Below, in pieces: positions 9,174 to 21,076 of a stretch of DNA of 64,000 nt. The stretch's first letter is position 1. Each line of letters starts with the position of its first letter. Made by a program: the position numbers and the translations under genes. This DNA comes from Lachnospiraceae bacterium KH1T2 (GTDB taxonomy: Bacteria > Bacillota > Clostridia > Lachnospirales > Lachnospiraceae): assembly GCA_900114405.1 (NCBI GenBank), contig FOSY01000015.1, positions 1 to 64,000 of the forward strand, read 5' to 3'. The notes beneath the pieces are model-generated. The model was not told the DNA's origin and ran no database searches. It saw only the letters and a list, made by a program, of their open reading frames with translations.

Positions 9174-11672
9174 TCATTCTGTTTCTTCAACATTTTCAGA
9201 AACTTCATCAATTTCTGAATTACCGTCAGAAACTTTATCCCTAACCTTGGCTATCGATGCAATACTTACACCATCGTCAAGATTCATAAGCTTTACACCC
9301 ATTGTGATTCTGCCAAGTGTAGAAATATCATTAGCTCGGATCTGTATAATAATACCTTCGTTAGTGATTAACATAACTTCATGTTCATCATTAACCGCTT
9401 TGACACCTGCAACATTTCCTGTCTTATCTGTTATCTTGTAGCACTTAAGTCCTTTACCACCGCGATTTTGTATTGTAAATTCGTCAAGTTTAGTACGCTT
9501 ACCAAGTCCATTTTCTGTAACTATGAGTAATGAATCTCCCTGAGATTTCATCTGCATTCCTACGACTTCGTCTTCATCATCGAGATTCATACCGATAACG
9601 CCCATAGTATTTCTTCCTGTAGGACGTACATCTGACTCCTTGAAATGAATACACATGCCATATTTAGTAACAAGGAATAACTCCTCATTTTCTACAGTCT
9701 GTTTAACTTCGATAAGTTCATCATCATCGCGAAGATTAATCGCAATAAGACCATTTTTTCTTATATTTGAAAATTCTGTAACCTTTGTTTTCTTGACAAT
9801 TCCCTTTTTCGTGACCATAAACAAAAATTTATCGTCAGAAATTGCCTTTATCGGTATTGTTGCAGTTATTTTTTCATTCGGATTAAGCTGAAGCAGGTTA
9901 ACTATAGCCACTCCTCTTGCAGTTCTTGAGGTTTCCGGAATCTCATAAGCTTTCAGACGATATACTCTACCCATGTTTGTAAAGAACATCACATAATTAT
10001 GTGTTGTTGTCATCAACAAGTCTTCGATATAGTCGTTCTGTATAGTTGTAATTCCACGGATTCCTTTACCACCACGATTTTGAGCAGAGAAATTATCTAC
10101 GCTCATACGCTTGATGTATCCGAGAGAAGTCATCGCGATAACAGTATTCTCCTTCGGAATCATATCCTCAACAGAAATATCATAGGCATCAAAACCAATC
10201 GATGTTCTTCTGTCATCACCATATTTATCAGCAATTGCTGTAATTTCAGTCTTTATTACACCTAATAATTTTTTCTTGTCTGAAAGAATTGCTCTATACT
10301 CACTTATTTTCTTCTGAAGTTCATCATACTCACCCTGCAGTCTTTCTCTTTCCAAAGCTGCAAGTGCCCTAAGTCTCATATCAACAATTGCCTGAGCCTG
10401 AGGATCATCAATAGCCAGGAATGAAACAAGTTTTTCTTTTGCTTCTGCAACTGTCTTACTTGCACGTATAAGACGTATAACTTCATCTATCTCATCTATG
10501 GCTTTAAGAAGACCCTCTAAAATGTGAGCTCTGTCTTCTGCTTTGTTGAGATCATACTGCGTTCTTCTTGTAACAACATCTTCCTGATGAAGTAGATATA
10601 ACTTTAATGTTTCAAGAATTGTAAGAATATGCGGCTCATTATTTACAAGCGCAAGCATGATAATTCCAAACGAATCCTGAAGCTGAGTATGCTTATAGAG
10701 CTGATTCAAGATAATATTTGGATTAGCATCTCTTCGAAGTTCGATCACTATTCTCATACCTTCGCGATCTGATTCATCTCGAAGATCTGTAATACCATCA
10801 ATTCTCTTAAGTTTAACAAGATCAGCTATATTCTTTATCAACTTTGCCTTATTTACAAGATATGGCAGCTCTGTAACAATTATCTGTGACTTTCCATTTG
10901 CCATAGTTTCGATATCTGTCACAGCTCTGACCGTTACTTTACCACGTCCTGTTCTATAAGCTTCTTCGATACCTCTGGTTCCAAGTATTGTTCCGCCAGT
11001 TGGGAAATCAGGACCCTTTATAATCTTTAAGACTTCTTCAAGCTCAGTATCTCTGTCTTCATCAATTTTGTTATCAATAATTTTAACAACAGCATTAATT
11101 ACTTCACGAAGATTGTGCGGTGGTATGTTAGTTGCCATACCAACAGCTATACCTGTAGTTCCGTTTACAAGAAGATTTGGAAATCTTGCCGGAAGTACAG
11201 TTGGCTCCTGCTCAGTTTCGTCAAAGTTTGGAATAAAGTCTACTGTGTTTTTATTTATATCAGCAAGCATTTCCATGCAGATTTTGGAAAGTCTTGCTTC
11301 GGTATATCGCATTGCAGCTGCGCCATCACCGTCAACAGAGCCAAAATTACCATGACCGTCAACAAGACAATATCTCATTGACCAATCCTGAGCCATATTA
11401 ACAAGTGCGCCATAAATAGAACTGTCACCATGTGGGTGATATTTACCCATAGTATCACCAACGATACGTGCACATTTACGGTGTGGCTTATCCGGTCCAT
11501 TATTCAACTCGATCATTGAATACAAAATTCTTCGCTGAACCGGCTTTAATCCATCACGTACATCAGGTAACGCACGAGATGCAATAACACTCATAGCGTA
11601 ATCGATGTATGAAGTTTCCATAGTTTTTTTCAGATCGACTTCATTTATTCGGTCAAAAATCTGATCATCCAT
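9174..11672 (-). CDS. gyrA: DNA gyrase subunit A
   Basis: An 832-residue breakage-reunion subunit of DNA gyrase that introduces negative supercoils with GyrB. The catalytic tyrosine is Tyr123 in '[12 protein letters not shown]'. The quinolone-determining stretch reads '[17 protein letters not shown]': Ser84 is present, but position 88 (Asp87 in E. coli) is Gly. The C-terminal wrapping domain carries a GyrA-box variant QNRGGKG near 545, repeated near 760, which identifies gyrase rather than ParC. The tail is acidic. It lies 21 bases downstream of gyrB, last in the dnaA operon. Confidence 0.97.
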   Translation of the reverse strand: MDDQIFDRINEVDLKKTMETSYIDYAMSVIASRALPDVRDGLKPVQRRILYSMIELNNGPDKPHRKCARIVGDTMGKYHPHGDSSIYGALVNMAQDWSMRYCLVDGHGNFGSVDGDGAAAMRYTEARLSKICMEMLADINKNTVDFIPNFDETEQEPTVLPARFPNLLVNGTTGIAVGMATNIPPHNLREVINAVVKIIDNKIDEDRDTELEEVLKIIKGPDFPTGGTILGTRGIEEAYRTGRGKVTVRAVTDIETMANGKSQIIVTELPYLVNKAKLIKNIADLVKLKRIDGITDLRDESDREGMRIVIELRRDANPNIILNQLYKHTQLQDSFGIIMLALVNNEPHILTILETLKLYLLHQEDVVTRRTQYDLNKAEDRAHILEGLLKAIDEIDEVIRLIRASKTVAEAKEKLVSFLAIDDPQAQAIVDMRLRALAALERERLQGEYDELQKKISEYRAILSDKKKLLGVIKTEITAIADKYGDDRRTSIGFDAYDISVEDMIPKENTVIAMTSLGYIKRMSVDNFSAQNRGGKGIRGITTIQNDYIEDLLMTTTHNYVMFFTNMGRVYRLKAYEIPETSRTARGVAIVNLLQLNPNEKITATIPIKAISDDKFLFMVTKKGIVKKTKVTEFSNIRKNGLIAINLRDDDELIEVKQTVENEELFLVTKYGMCIHFKESDVRPTGRNTMGVIGMNLDDEDEVVGMQMKSQGDSLLIVTENGLGKRTKLDEFTIQNRGGKGLKCYKITDKTGNVAGVKAVNDEHEVMLITNEGIIIQIRANDISTLGRITMGVKLMNLDDGVSIASIAKVRDKVSDGNSEIDEVSENVEETE

Positions 11673-11693
11673 TTATCTTATTCCTTTCAGACA

Positions 11694-13613
<1,920 letters not shown>

Positions 13614-14708
13614 TTATTCCTCCATAACACTACCGTTAACGACGTTAAAAACTTTATCTATCTTAAATCTCATTTTAACAAATTCATCCAACCCTGTGCA
13701 TGTTATCAAAGTTTGAATTCCACCAATACTGTTCAGAAGATAATGTTGTCTGCTGCTGTCAAGCTCAGACAATACATCATCCAACAACAAAACTGGTTCA
13801 TCATTTACTGCAGTTCGCACAAGTTCAATCTCAGAAAGCTTCAACGCAAGTGATGCTGTTCGCTGCTGTCCCTGAGATCCAAATTTTCTGAGATCTGTTG
13901 TATTTAAAATAAAATTGATATCATCACGATGCGGTCCAACCGAAGTTGTACAATATCGTAAATCTGTATTTCTCGAGCTTTTCAATTTTGCTTCAAAATC
14001 ATCACATTCGACATCAGGTTCATAGCGAAGCTCTATTTTTTCTTTGTTTCCGCTAAGAGAGCCATGTATACCGTCTATTATTGGATTCAATGCATTAATA
14101 AATTTTTTCCTCGCTTCGATTACTTTTTTTCCAAAAGAAATCAATTGAATATCCCATATGTCTAATGTATCTAAGATTGAATTGTCACCCGAACGATTTA
14201 TCGAGATGTCCTTGAGAAGTTTATTTCTCTCTTCAAGACATTTGTTGTATGAAGTAAGATCGGAAAGATAAACCCTATCAAGTTGACATAATTCCATATC
14301 GACAAATCTTCTTCTCTCTGAAGGCCCATTTTTAATGATATTTAAGTCCTCCGGAGAAAAAAATACAATATTGGCAATTCCCAAAAGCTCTGAAGCTTTT
14401 TTAATTGGGATTCCATTTATTGCAACTGCTTTTCTTTTATTTTTGCGCAGATGCATATCAATTTTGTAATTTATACCTTTTTTTTGCAGATAAAGCCGTA
14501 TATGTGCTTCATCTTTTCCAAATTGGATAATTTCTTTATCTTTGCTGCGTTTATGCGACTTTGTAGTACATGCAACATAGATTGACTCAAGAATATTAGT
14601 TTTACCCTGAGCATTTTCACCATGAAAAATATTTGTGTCAGAATCAATATCAAGCTCTAATTTTTCATAGTTTCTGTAATTTTCCAACTCAATTTTCTGT
14701 ATGACCAT
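13614..14708 (-). CDS. recF: DNA replication and repair protein RecF
   Basis: A 364-residue SMC-like ATPase that helps load RecA at gaps. Visible motifs are Walker A 'GENAQGKTN' (about 30-38), the ABC signature region 'FGSQGQQRTASLALKLSE' near 280, and Walker B 'PVLLLDDVLSELD' near 320. The start overlaps the yaaA stop by one base (TAATG), and the stop abuts gyrB, which places it inside the dnaA-gyrA operon. Confidence 0.96.
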   Translation of the reverse strand: MVIQKIELENYRNYEKLELDIDSDTNIFHGENAQGKTNILESIYVACTTKSHKRSKDKEIIQFGKDEAHIRLYLQKKGINYKIDMHLRKNKRKAVAINGIPIKKASELLGIANIVFFSPEDLNIIKNGPSERRRFVDMELCQLDRVYLSDLTSYNKCLEERNKLLKDISINRSGDNSILDTLDIWDIQLISFGKKVIEARKKFINALNPIIDGIHGSLSGNKEKIELRYEPDVECDDFEAKLKSSRNTDLRYCTTSVGPHRDDINFILNTTDLRKFGSQGQQRTASLALKLSEIELVRTAVNDEPVLLLDDVLSELDSSRQHYLLNSIGGIQTLITCTGLDEFVKMRFKIDKVFNVVNGSVMEE

Positions 14709-14920
14709 TAAATTACTTTAATCTCATTTTCATTAAGTTTAACAATATCACCAGGATGGATTTTTTTACCACGCATAAGGCATACCTCGCCATTTACATA
14801 AACATTCCCATCCAAAATAACAATCTTAGCCTCAACTCCAGAAGATACCAGATCACAAGCCTTAAGAAGCTGGCCCAATTTTATAAACTCATCAGTTTCT
14901 CTTAATTTAAATTCTTTCAT
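14708..14920 (-). CDS. yaaA: S4-domain RNA-binding protein YaaA/YlmH-like
   Basis: A 70-residue single S4 domain ('FIKLGQLLKACDLVSSGVEAK...GNVYVNGEV'), the usual small ORF between dnaN and recF in Bacillota. It probably binds structured RNA; no specific partner is known. It is 13 bases downstream of dnaN and overlaps recF by one base. Confidence 0.9.
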   Translation of the reverse strand: MKEFKLRETDEFIKLGQLLKACDLVSSGVEAKIVILDGNVYVNGEVCLMRGKKIHPGDIVKLNENEIKVI

Positions 14921-14933
14921 AACGATTCCTTAA

Positions 14934-16037
14934 TCATGATTTAAAATTTACCGGAAGAACAATGTAGATGTACTTGTTATCCTCATCCCTAATAAAACAT
15001 GGTGCTTTAGCGCTCATGAGATACATAGAAATGTTGTCCTCATCAACAACTTTTAATACATCAATAAGGAATTTAGGATTAAATCCGATCATTATGTCAT
15101 TACCGGTTTTTTGAATTTCCACTTTTTCATCTAAAGATCCAAGTGCTGAATTTATTGAAATTTCCATGTTGTCATCAAGGATATTAACAACAACAGGTTT
15201 CTTTTCACCTTCTTTTATGAGAAGTGTAGTTCTTTCAATGCTGCTCAGGAAATCATTTTTATTTACATTGACCTGAGTAGAGTAATTATCAGTTATCATC
15301 TGATCAATATCGAAATAATCACCTTCGATAAGACGTGAAACAACAGTAGAATCATCAAATTCGAAAACAACATTTGTCTCGGCAAAATAAATATTTACGT
15401 CACTTTCAGTATTTCCTGAAAGAATTTTGCTGATTTCGTTTAGAGTTTTTCCAGGAATGATAACCTTTTTTGCTTCGTATGACTGGCTAAGCTCTATATT
15501 TCTTATTGCAATTCTGTGACCATCAAGAGCTACTGCTCTTAATCTGTTTCCAGAAATTTCAAAAAGTTCTCCTGTCATAATCTTGTTTGTCTCATTGTCA
15601 GCAAGTGAGAATGATGTTTGTCGAATAAGCTCTTTAAGAGAGTATTGAGAAATTGAAAGTACGTCATTCTTGCTTATATCTGGAAGATATGGAAAATCTT
15701 CTCCGGATTTGCCAGGAAGATTAAATTTTGTATTCATACAGGTTATGGTGGTAAGTAATGAAGCATCTGTTTCGATAGTTACCATTCCGTTTGGAAGTCT
15801 TCTTACCATATCTCCAAAAAATTTTGCGTTAATGGCAATAATACCGTTATCTTCGATTACACCATCAATTCGTGTTTCAATTCCAAGCTCCATATCGTTA
15901 GCTGTCATACGGATAATGCCATTAGATGCCTCGATGAGAATACATTCGAGAATAGGCATTGTAGTTTTTCCAGGGACTGCTTTTGAAACAATCGATACTC
16001 CGTTTACAAGACTTTCTTTAGTACATGATATTTTCAT
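14934..16037 (-). CDS. dnaN: DNA polymerase III beta clamp
   Basis: A 367-residue sliding clamp, the normal size of three similar domains that form the ring-shaped dimer. The start MKISCTKESLV and the C-terminal tail 'YIYIVLPVNFKS' are typical. It follows dnaA by about 160 bases, which contain no gene and no DnaA-box cluster that I can see. Confidence 0.97.
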   Translation of the reverse strand: MKISCTKESLVNGVSIVSKAVPGKTTMPILECILIEASNGIIRMTANDMELGIETRIDGVIEDNGIIAINAKFFGDMVRRLPNGMVTIETDASLLTTITCMNTKFNLPGKSGEDFPYLPDISKNDVLSISQYSLKELIRQTSFSLADNETNKIMTGELFEISGNRLRAVALDGHRIAIRNIELSQSYEAKKVIIPGKTLNEISKILSGNTESDVNIYFAETNVVFEFDDSTVVSRLIEGDYFDIDQMITDNYSTQVNVNKNDFLSSIERTTLLIKEGEKKPVVVNILDDNMEISINSALGSLDEKVEIQKTGNDIMIGFNPKFLIDVLKVVDEDNISMYLMSAKAPCFIRDEDNKYIYIVLPVNFKS

Positions 16038-16200
16038 TGTGTATAAATCTCCGGTTGTGCGTCTGATAAATATATAAAGCTTTAAAATACGCAGTAGTAA
16101 TAGTAAGGGGCGTTAATATGTTAAAAACCTCTGAAAGCCTTATAAATAGTGAATCAGACAAAAGAAAAAAATGGTTAATTAGTAGTTGGTTAAATGTTAA

Positions 16201-17583
16201 TCACTTTGGATAAATACGTTTTAAAATCTCATCGATATCGTTCCTAAGTTTATTATTTGTGGATAAATCACGCTCAATTTTGTCATGTCCGTGGATAACT
16301 GTTGTATGGTCTCTGTTACCCATAACTTTACCAATTTCAGCAAGTGCAGTATCGGTTTTTTCGCGGCACAGATACATTGCAATCTGCCTTGGAACCACAA
16401 TTTCCTTATTACGTTTACTTGAGTTGATCTCATCTGCAGAAGTATTAAAATACTTTGCAACTTCCTGAATGATAATTTCAGGAGTAACTTTTCTTGGAGA
16501 ATCAGGTGTGATCATGTCTTTAATGGCTTCTTCTGCAGTCATCATTGTGATCTCGCGATTGTCCAACTTATGTAAAGCAACTACTTTATTAAGTGCGCCT
16601 TCAAGCTCACGGATATTTGATTTAATATTAGAAGCTATATACTGAACAATTTCATCATCGATAGAAATACCGATAGTTTCAGCATATCTTCGAAGTATTG
16701 CCATCCTTGTTTCATAGTCTGGAGGATTTATGTCAACCGTCAATCCCCAGTCGAATCTTGAACGAAGTCTTTCTTCAAGAGTTTCCATATCCTTAGGTGG
16801 TTTATCTGATGAAAGGATGATGGCCTTATTCTGTGAATGAAGTTCATTGAATGTATTGAAGAATTCATTCTGAGTACTTTCTTTTCCTATAATGAACTGA
16901 ACATCATCGAGGAGAAGAACGTCAACTGTTCTATATTTTTCACGGAATTTGGACATTGCCTGAGTTCCGCCTATTTTAATAGATTCAATAACTTCATTAG
17001 TGAATGTTTCAGATGTTACATAACGTACATTCATATTAGGATTCTGCTGAATTATGTAATGACCGATAGAATGCATAAGGTGAGTTTTTCCCAGTCCTGG
17101 TCCTCCATAAAGGAAGAGTGGATTATAAACTTTTCCCGGTTCATCGGCAACTGCAAGTGCAGCAGAATGTGCAAGTCTGTTATTAGGCCCAACTACAAAC
17201 GTATCGAATGTATATTTGGGATTGAGATTTGACTTTAGAATACTTTCTGAATTAACAGAAGAATTTGAAACAGCAGGCATTGCGCTTTCAGACTCATTCT
17301 GCATCTTCATAGCATCAGCTTCAGAAATAAACTTTACTTCGTATCGTTTGTTCATAACTTCAGAAATCGCGATCTCAAATAAAAGTTTATATTTGTTTTC
17401 GAGAATACTTACACCACGAGGATTTTCTTCAGGAATCTGGATAAGCAGAGTGCCATTGGTAACAGAAAATACCTTCATAGGTACGATCCAGGTCTGAAAA
17501 GGAACATCCAGAATTTCATTTTCCGTTCTAACTACTTCTTTTATTTTATCCCATTTTTCAATGAGAGACTGTTTCTCATCCAT
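16201..17583 (-). CDS. dnaA: chromosomal replication initiator DnaA
   Basis: A 460-residue AAA+ initiator that binds DnaA boxes and melts oriC. The N-terminal domain (1-90) is followed by a low-complexity linker (about 100-125). Walker A is 'GGPGLGKTHLMHSIG', Walker B 'VLLLDDVQFI', sensor 2 'RSRFDWG', and the C-terminal DNA-binding signature is 'NRDHTTVIHGHDKI'. An in-frame TTG lies one codon before the ATG. The ATG at 17583 is chosen because it reads MDEKQSLIEKW with GGAG upstream. A promoter with TTGATA-N17-TAATAT precedes it, and DnaA boxes lie just upstream, consistent with autoregulation. Confidence 0.98.
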   Translation of the reverse strand: MDEKQSLIEKWDKIKEVVRTENEILDVPFQTWIVPMKVFSVTNGTLLIQIPEENPRGVSILENKYKLLFEIAISEVMNKRYEVKFISEADAMKMQNESESAMPAVSNSSVNSESILKSNLNPKYTFDTFVVGPNNRLAHSAALAVADEPGKVYNPLFLYGGPGLGKTHLMHSIGHYIIQQNPNMNVRYVTSETFTNEVIESIKIGGTQAMSKFREKYRTVDVLLLDDVQFIIGKESTQNEFFNTFNELHSQNKAIILSSDKPPKDMETLEERLRSRFDWGLTVDINPPDYETRMAILRRYAETIGISIDDEIVQYIASNIKSNIRELEGALNKVVALHKLDNREITMMTAEEAIKDMITPDSPRKVTPEIIIQEVAKYFNTSADEINSSKRNKEIVVPRQIAMYLCREKTDTALAEIGKVMGNRDHTTVIHGHDKIERDLSTNNKLRNDIDEILKRIYPK

Positions 17584-17630
17584 CAATTAATTCTCCAAAT
17601 GTATAATTTAGGCCACTTAGCCACTTATAT

Positions 17631-17659
17631 ATATTACCCCAAAAGAAATAAATTATCAA
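17631..17659 (-). promoter_or_regulatory. dnaA promoter
   Basis: On the minus strand TTGATA (17659-17654) and TAATAT (17636-17631) are separated by 17 bases. Transcription would start near 17624, about 40 bases before the dnaA ATG. A DnaA box lies 36 bases upstream of the -35. Confidence 0.65.
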
Positions 17660-17689
17660 CATAATTACGCACAGATGTGCACAACGCAA

Positions 17690-18000
17690 GTGAGTTATCC
17701 ACAAAGTTGTCAACAAATGTGCATAAATATATGTTATTTCAACTATGTTATGTAAACATATAATAGTAATATTAGCAACCATTATGTGGATAAGTGTGGA
17801 TAAGTGTTATCCACATGAAAACAGGCTAAAACAGTGGGATTGTGGATAAAAAAAGAGAATTATACGCTTTAAATTAATGGTTTATCCACCAGTTTTCCAC
17901 ATTATGTGGAAAAGGTTATGTAAATTAATTATTGAAATCTATATAATACAGAGTTTTACACATTATTAAATTTCCACATGTTTATAATTAAGTACAAAAT
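17690..18000. other. oriC: replication origin oriC (DnaA-box cluster and AT-rich region)
   Basis: Perfect TTATCCACA/TGTGGATAA boxes are at 17695-17703 (+), 17785-17793 (-), 17795-17803 (-), 17807-17815 (+) and 17841-17849 (-). Near matches are TTATCCACC at 17882-17890, TTTTCCACA at 17893-17901 and TGTGGAAAA at 17905-17913. A strongly AT-rich stretch follows to about 18000 and is the likely unwinding region. The position between divergent dnaA and rpmH is the standard Bacillota origin. Confidence 0.92.
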
Positions 18001-18003
18001 TAT

Positions 18004-18032
18004 TTGACTATGTAATAGGAAGAAACTATTTT
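18004..18032 (+). promoter_or_regulatory. upstream promoter of the rpmH region
   Basis: TTGACT (18004-18009), 17 bases, TATTTT (18027-18032). Transcription would start near 18039 and meet the hairpin set at 18048-18100. Confidence 0.5.
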
Positions 18033-18047
18033 ATATCAGTCAGAGAA

Positions 18048-18100
18048 ATTCCTTTCTTCTAAGTGAGCGTATGAAGGAATCCAGTCGGGATTCCTTTTTT
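18048..18100 (+). ncRNA. candidate attenuator or short RNA in the rpmH leader
   Basis: Three segments are mutually exclusive. ATTCCTT (18048-18054) can pair with AAGGAAT (18074-18080). Alternatively AAGGAATCC (18074-18082) pairs with GGATTCCTT (18088-18096), followed by Ts. The second pairing is an intrinsic terminator. The result is either a regulated leader or a roughly 60-base RNA from the 18004 promoter. Confidence 0.45.
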
Positions 18101-18139
18101 GTGAATATTGTTTTTATAATGAACAAAAATAATTTTTCC

Positions 18140-18168
18140 TTGACGTAAATGCCTATAATCCGTATAAT
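18140..18168 (+). promoter_or_regulatory. main rpmH promoter
   Basis: TTGACG (18140-18145), 17 bases, perfect TATAAT (18163-18168). It lies downstream of the candidate attenuator, so rpmH does not depend on read-through. Confidence 0.8.
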
Positions 18169-18247
18169 TGAAGCGATGTTTTCCAGTATTGAATATTAGT
18201 GTGCATTTTTTATGCATTATGTTTTTTTAAACAGGAGGTAATTAACT

Positions 18248-18382
18248 ATGTGGATGACATATCAGCCTAAGAAGAGACAGAGATCTAAAGTACACGGTTT
18301 CCGTGCAAGAATGGCAACACCAGGCGGACGTAAGGTTCTTGCTGCAAGACGTAGAAAAGGCAGAGCTAAACTTACAGTTTAA
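18248..18382 (+). CDS. rpmH: 50S ribosomal protein L34
   Basis: A 44-residue basic protein, the normal length, beginning [14 protein letters not shown] and ending '[11 protein letters not shown]'. AGGAGGT lies about ten bases before the ATG. It is too short for simple ORF calling but unmistakable by sequence and by position next to rnpA at the origin. Confidence 0.98.
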   Translation: MWMTYQPKKRQRSKVHGFRARMATPGGRKVLAARRRKGRAKLTV

Positions 18383-18405
18383 GACCGCAGAAATGTGGTC
18401 TTTTT
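18382..18405 (+). terminator. rpmH terminator / rpmH-rnpA attenuator
   Basis: AGACCGCA (18382-18389) and TGTGGTCT (18394-18401) form an 8-bp stem with a GAAA loop and a T-run. Being between L34 and RNase P protein, it would lower rnpA expression relative to rpmH. Confidence 0.75.
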
Positions 18406-18428
18406 CTTATATTAAGAAGAGATTTTAA

Positions 18429-18794
18429 ATGAGAAGTTTTACTTCAATTAAAAGTAATATTGATTTCAAGAAGGTTTATAATGCCCATAATTCAAGGGCG
18501 AATAAGTATTTGGTAATGTATGTACTGGAAAATCATCGAGAATATAACCGACTTGGAATTTCCGTTAGTAAGCGTGTTGGCAATAGTGTTGTCAGACACA
18601 GGCTAACGAGGTTGATAAGAGAAGCGTATCGACTGCATGAGGATGAGTTCAATAGTGGTTTGGATATCGTAGTCGTGGTAAGGGTTTCGGCCAATCCTCA
18701 AAAAGATTCAGAACAGAAACCATTGAAATGCGCAAATATAGAAAGTGCATTGTTACATCTTTCAAAACTGCATAAAATTTTATCAGAAAAGTAA
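18429..18794 (+). CDS. rnpA: ribonuclease P protein component
   Basis: A 121-residue protein subunit of RNase P that aids 5' maturation of tRNAs. The family signature appears as '[28 protein letters not shown]' (about 40-68). The usual RNR triplet has His in place of Asn. It follows the rpmH attenuator and ends one base before yidD. Confidence 0.96.
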   Translation: MRSFTSIKSNIDFKKVYNAHNSRANKYLVMYVLENHREYNRLGISVSKRVGNSVVRHRLTRLIREAYRLHEDEFNSGLDIVVVVRVSANPQKDSEQKPLKCANIESALLHLSKLHKILSEK

Positions 18795-18795
18795 T

Positions 18796-19005
18796 ATGAA
18801 AACAGTTTTAATCAGTTTGATTAAATTTTATAGAAAGTATATTTCGCCTCTTAAGTCAACAAAGTGTCCATATGTGCCAAGCTGTTCTGAGTATTGTCTT
18901 CAGGCAGTAAAAAAATATGGTTCAATTAAGGGTGGTTTGCTGGCTTTATGGCGAATACTGAGATGTAATCCTTTTTCAAAGGGCGGATATGATCCGGTTC
19001 CTTAA
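18796..19005 (+). CDS. yidD: membrane protein insertion efficiency factor YidD
   Basis: A 69-residue protein with the conserved 'YRKYISPLK', '[14 protein letters not shown]' (paired cysteines) and '[15 protein letters not shown]' motifs. The start at 18796 is chosen because family members begin with MKxxLIxLIxFYRKYIS; the reading frame is open further upstream inside rnpA, but that extension has no family similarity. It lies between rnpA and yidC, the usual place. Confidence 0.95.
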   Translation: MKTVLISLIKFYRKYISPLKSTKCPYVPSCSEYCLQAVKKYGSIKGGLLALWRILRCNPFSKGGYDPVP

Positions 19006-19025
19006 CAAACAAGGAGGAAAATAAT

Positions 19026-20252
19026 TTGTCAGGAATAATGCTTACACAATATTCCGGAGCAATTCTCGGACCCATTGCAAGAGTACTTGGTGTAATCTTG
19101 AATGCCGTTTTTAATATTGTTCCCAATGTTGGTGTTGCAATCATCATTTTTACCGTAATTATTTATATTTGTCTGCTACCACTTACGTATAAGCAGCAGA
19201 AGTTCTCAAAACTTTCAGCGAAAATGAATCCTGAGATTCAGAAGGTTCAGGCAAAGTATAAGGGAAAAAACGACCAGGCTTCTATGCAGCGCCAGAATGA
19301 GGAAATTCAGGCAATATATGGAAAGTATGGCGTTTCTCCAACAGGAAGCTGCCTTCAGCTCTTCATTCAGATGCCTATTCTGTTTGCTCTGTATAGAGTA
19401 ATTAACAGTGTACCGGCATATGTAACTAAGATTTATAGTGATCTTTCAGTTCTTGCAAATGAAATTCTTTCTACAGATACTGGTGTAAGTGTTATTTCAG
19501 GACTTGATACTACAAAAAGATCATTTGCAAAGTATACTTTTACAGGTGACAATGCAGTTTCTTCAGTTATTGATGTATTGAATCGTGCTTCTTCGAAGGA
19601 GTGGGATGCAATTGGTGCAATACCTGGAATCAATACAGATGTTTATGAAAAGATAAGAGCAACATTTGAAGGTTATAATTCATTTCTTGGATTGAATATT
19701 TCAAATACACCGATGTTTCTTATCAGTGAAGCTCTTAAGACAGGAGCATGGCTTCTTCTTGTAGGCGCTGTTATGATTCCTGTGCTCGCTGCTGCTACAC
19801 AGTGGATAAATACATTATTTATGCCGCAGCCAACGGGTGATGGAAATGGTTCTGCCGCTGGTATGATGAAGTCAATGAATGTGACAATGCCGCTTGTTTC
19901 AGCTTTCTTCTGCTTGAGCCTGCCTTGTGGTATGGGTATATATTGGATAGCTGGTGCAGTGATCAGAAGTATTGAGCAGGTTATCATTAATAAGCAGATT
20001 GATAAGATGGACATCGATTCACTTATCGAAAAGAATGCAGAGAAGTATAATAAGAAAATGGAAGGCAGAAAGTCAATTGCAGACAGCATTTCTAATTCAT
20101 CAATTGCTTCAAAAAGTAAGATGACTTCTAATGCTGATAAAGATGCTGCAATGGCTAAGGCAGAGGAATATTATAATAACCATGCAAAGCCGGGAAGTAT
20201 TGCATCAAAGGCTAACATGGTAAAGAAATATAACGATACGAATAAGAAATAA
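19026..20252 (+). CDS. yidC: membrane protein insertase YidC/Oxa1
   Basis: A 408-residue insertase with about five membrane segments: 'VGVAIIIFTVIIYICLLPLTYKQQ', the hydrophilic-groove region after it, and 'FIQMPILFALYRVI'. A TTG start at 19026 is preferred because AGGAGG (19012-19017) is eight bases upstream; the ATG at 19038 is twenty bases away. No lipobox is visible, unlike Bacillus SpoIIIJ. A loop insert of about 90 residues (150-240) separates the central helices. The tail is highly charged. Confidence 0.95.
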   Translation: MSGIMLTQYSGAILGPIARVLGVILNAVFNIVPNVGVAIIIFTVIIYICLLPLTYKQQKFSKLSAKMNPEIQKVQAKYKGKNDQASMQRQNEEIQAIYGKYGVSPTGSCLQLFIQMPILFALYRVINSVPAYVTKIYSDLSVLANEILSTDTGVSVISGLDTTKRSFAKYTFTGDNAVSSVIDVLNRASSKEWDAIGAIPGINTDVYEKIRATFEGYNSFLGLNISNTPMFLISEALKTGAWLLLVGAVMIPVLAAATQWINTLFMPQPTGDGNGSAAGMMKSMNVTMPLVSAFFCLSLPCGMGIYWIAGAVIRSIEQVIINKQIDKMDIDSLIEKNAEKYNKKMEGRKSIADSISNSSIASKSKMTSNADKDAAMAKAEEYYNNHAKPGSIASKANMVKKYNDTNKK

Positions 20253-20270
20253 GGGGGGTGCGATTTTAAG

Positions 20271-20999
20271 ATGGATTATATCGAAGTTTCGGGTAAGTCT
20301 CTTGAAAATGCAATCAGCGAGGCATGTAAGCAGCTTTCGGTAACAGCTGATCATCTTGAATATGAGATTGTAGATCTTGGTACATCCGGTTTTCTTGGAT
20401 TCAATTCAAAGCCAACTATCATTAAAGCCAAAGTTAAAGAAGCTAAGGCGGCAACTTTAGACGTTCAGAAGGATGAAGAAGTTGTAAGTGAAGTATCAAG
20501 TGATAGTTTGACTTCAGGGGAGACTGTATCTGTTATAGATGCAGATGATCTCAAAAAAAAGGTAAACGATTTTCTTAATGATGTCTTCGGCGCTATGAAG
20601 ATGGATGTCACAATTACTGTCGATTATGACGAAAAAGATTCTTGTGTAAATGTTGATCTTGAAGGTGATGAAATGGGTATACTCATTGGTAAGAGAGGAC
20701 AGACTCTTGATTCACTTCAGTATCTTATCAGCCTTATCGTAAATAAGGGTAAAGCTGGCTATATAAGAGTAAAGGTTGATACAGAGAATTATCGTGCAAG
20801 ACGACAGAAGACATTGGAAAATCTTGCCAGAAATCTTTCATTTAAGGTTAAGCGTACAAAGAGACCTGTTTCTCTTGAGCCTATGAATCCTTATGAGAGA
20901 CGTATAATTCATTCTGCTTTGCAGAACGATAGATATGTTACAACTCATTCTGAGGGAGAAGAACCTTTCCGTAGAGTAGTTATAACATTAAAGAAGTAA
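20271..20999 (+). CDS. jag: RNA-binding protein Jag/KhpB (EloR)
   Basis: A 242-residue protein with Jag_N (1-50), an acidic linker, a KH domain ('MGILIGKRGQTLDSLQYLISL', about 140-165) and a C-terminal R3H domain ('YERRIIHSALQNDRYVTTHSEG'). In related species it works with KhpA and affects cell elongation. It follows yidC by 18 bases with a GGGGGTG ribosome binding site. Confidence 0.94.
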   Translation: MDYIEVSGKSLENAISEACKQLSVTADHLEYEIVDLGTSGFLGFNSKPTIIKAKVKEAKAATLDVQKDEEVVSEVSSDSLTSGETVSVIDADDLKKKVNDFLNDVFGAMKMDVTITVDYDEKDSCVNVDLEGDEMGILIGKRGQTLDSLQYLISLIVNKGKAGYIRVKVDTENYRARRQKTLENLARNLSFKVKRTKRPVSLEPMNPYERRIIHSALQNDRYVTTHSEGEEPFRRVVITLKK

Positions 21000-21014
21000 G
21001 TTTCATGTATTTTT

Positions 21015-21057
21015 CAGGCAGTGGAGAGTATTTTATACCCCTACTGCCTGTTTTTTT
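21015..21057 (+). terminator. intrinsic terminator after jag
   Basis: CAGGCAGT (21015-21022) and ACTGCCTG (21043-21050) form an 8-bp stem, with an inner GTAT/ATAC stem, followed by T7. It lies only about 20 bases before the mnmE start, leaving no room for a separate promoter between them. Confidence 0.85.
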
Positions 21058-21076
21058 AGCTATTAAGCTGTGGGTA

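Noticed and set aside
15670-16077. 135-residue plus-strand frame antisense to dnaN
   Set aside because: Shadow of dnaN; composition follows the reverse complement of dnaN codons.
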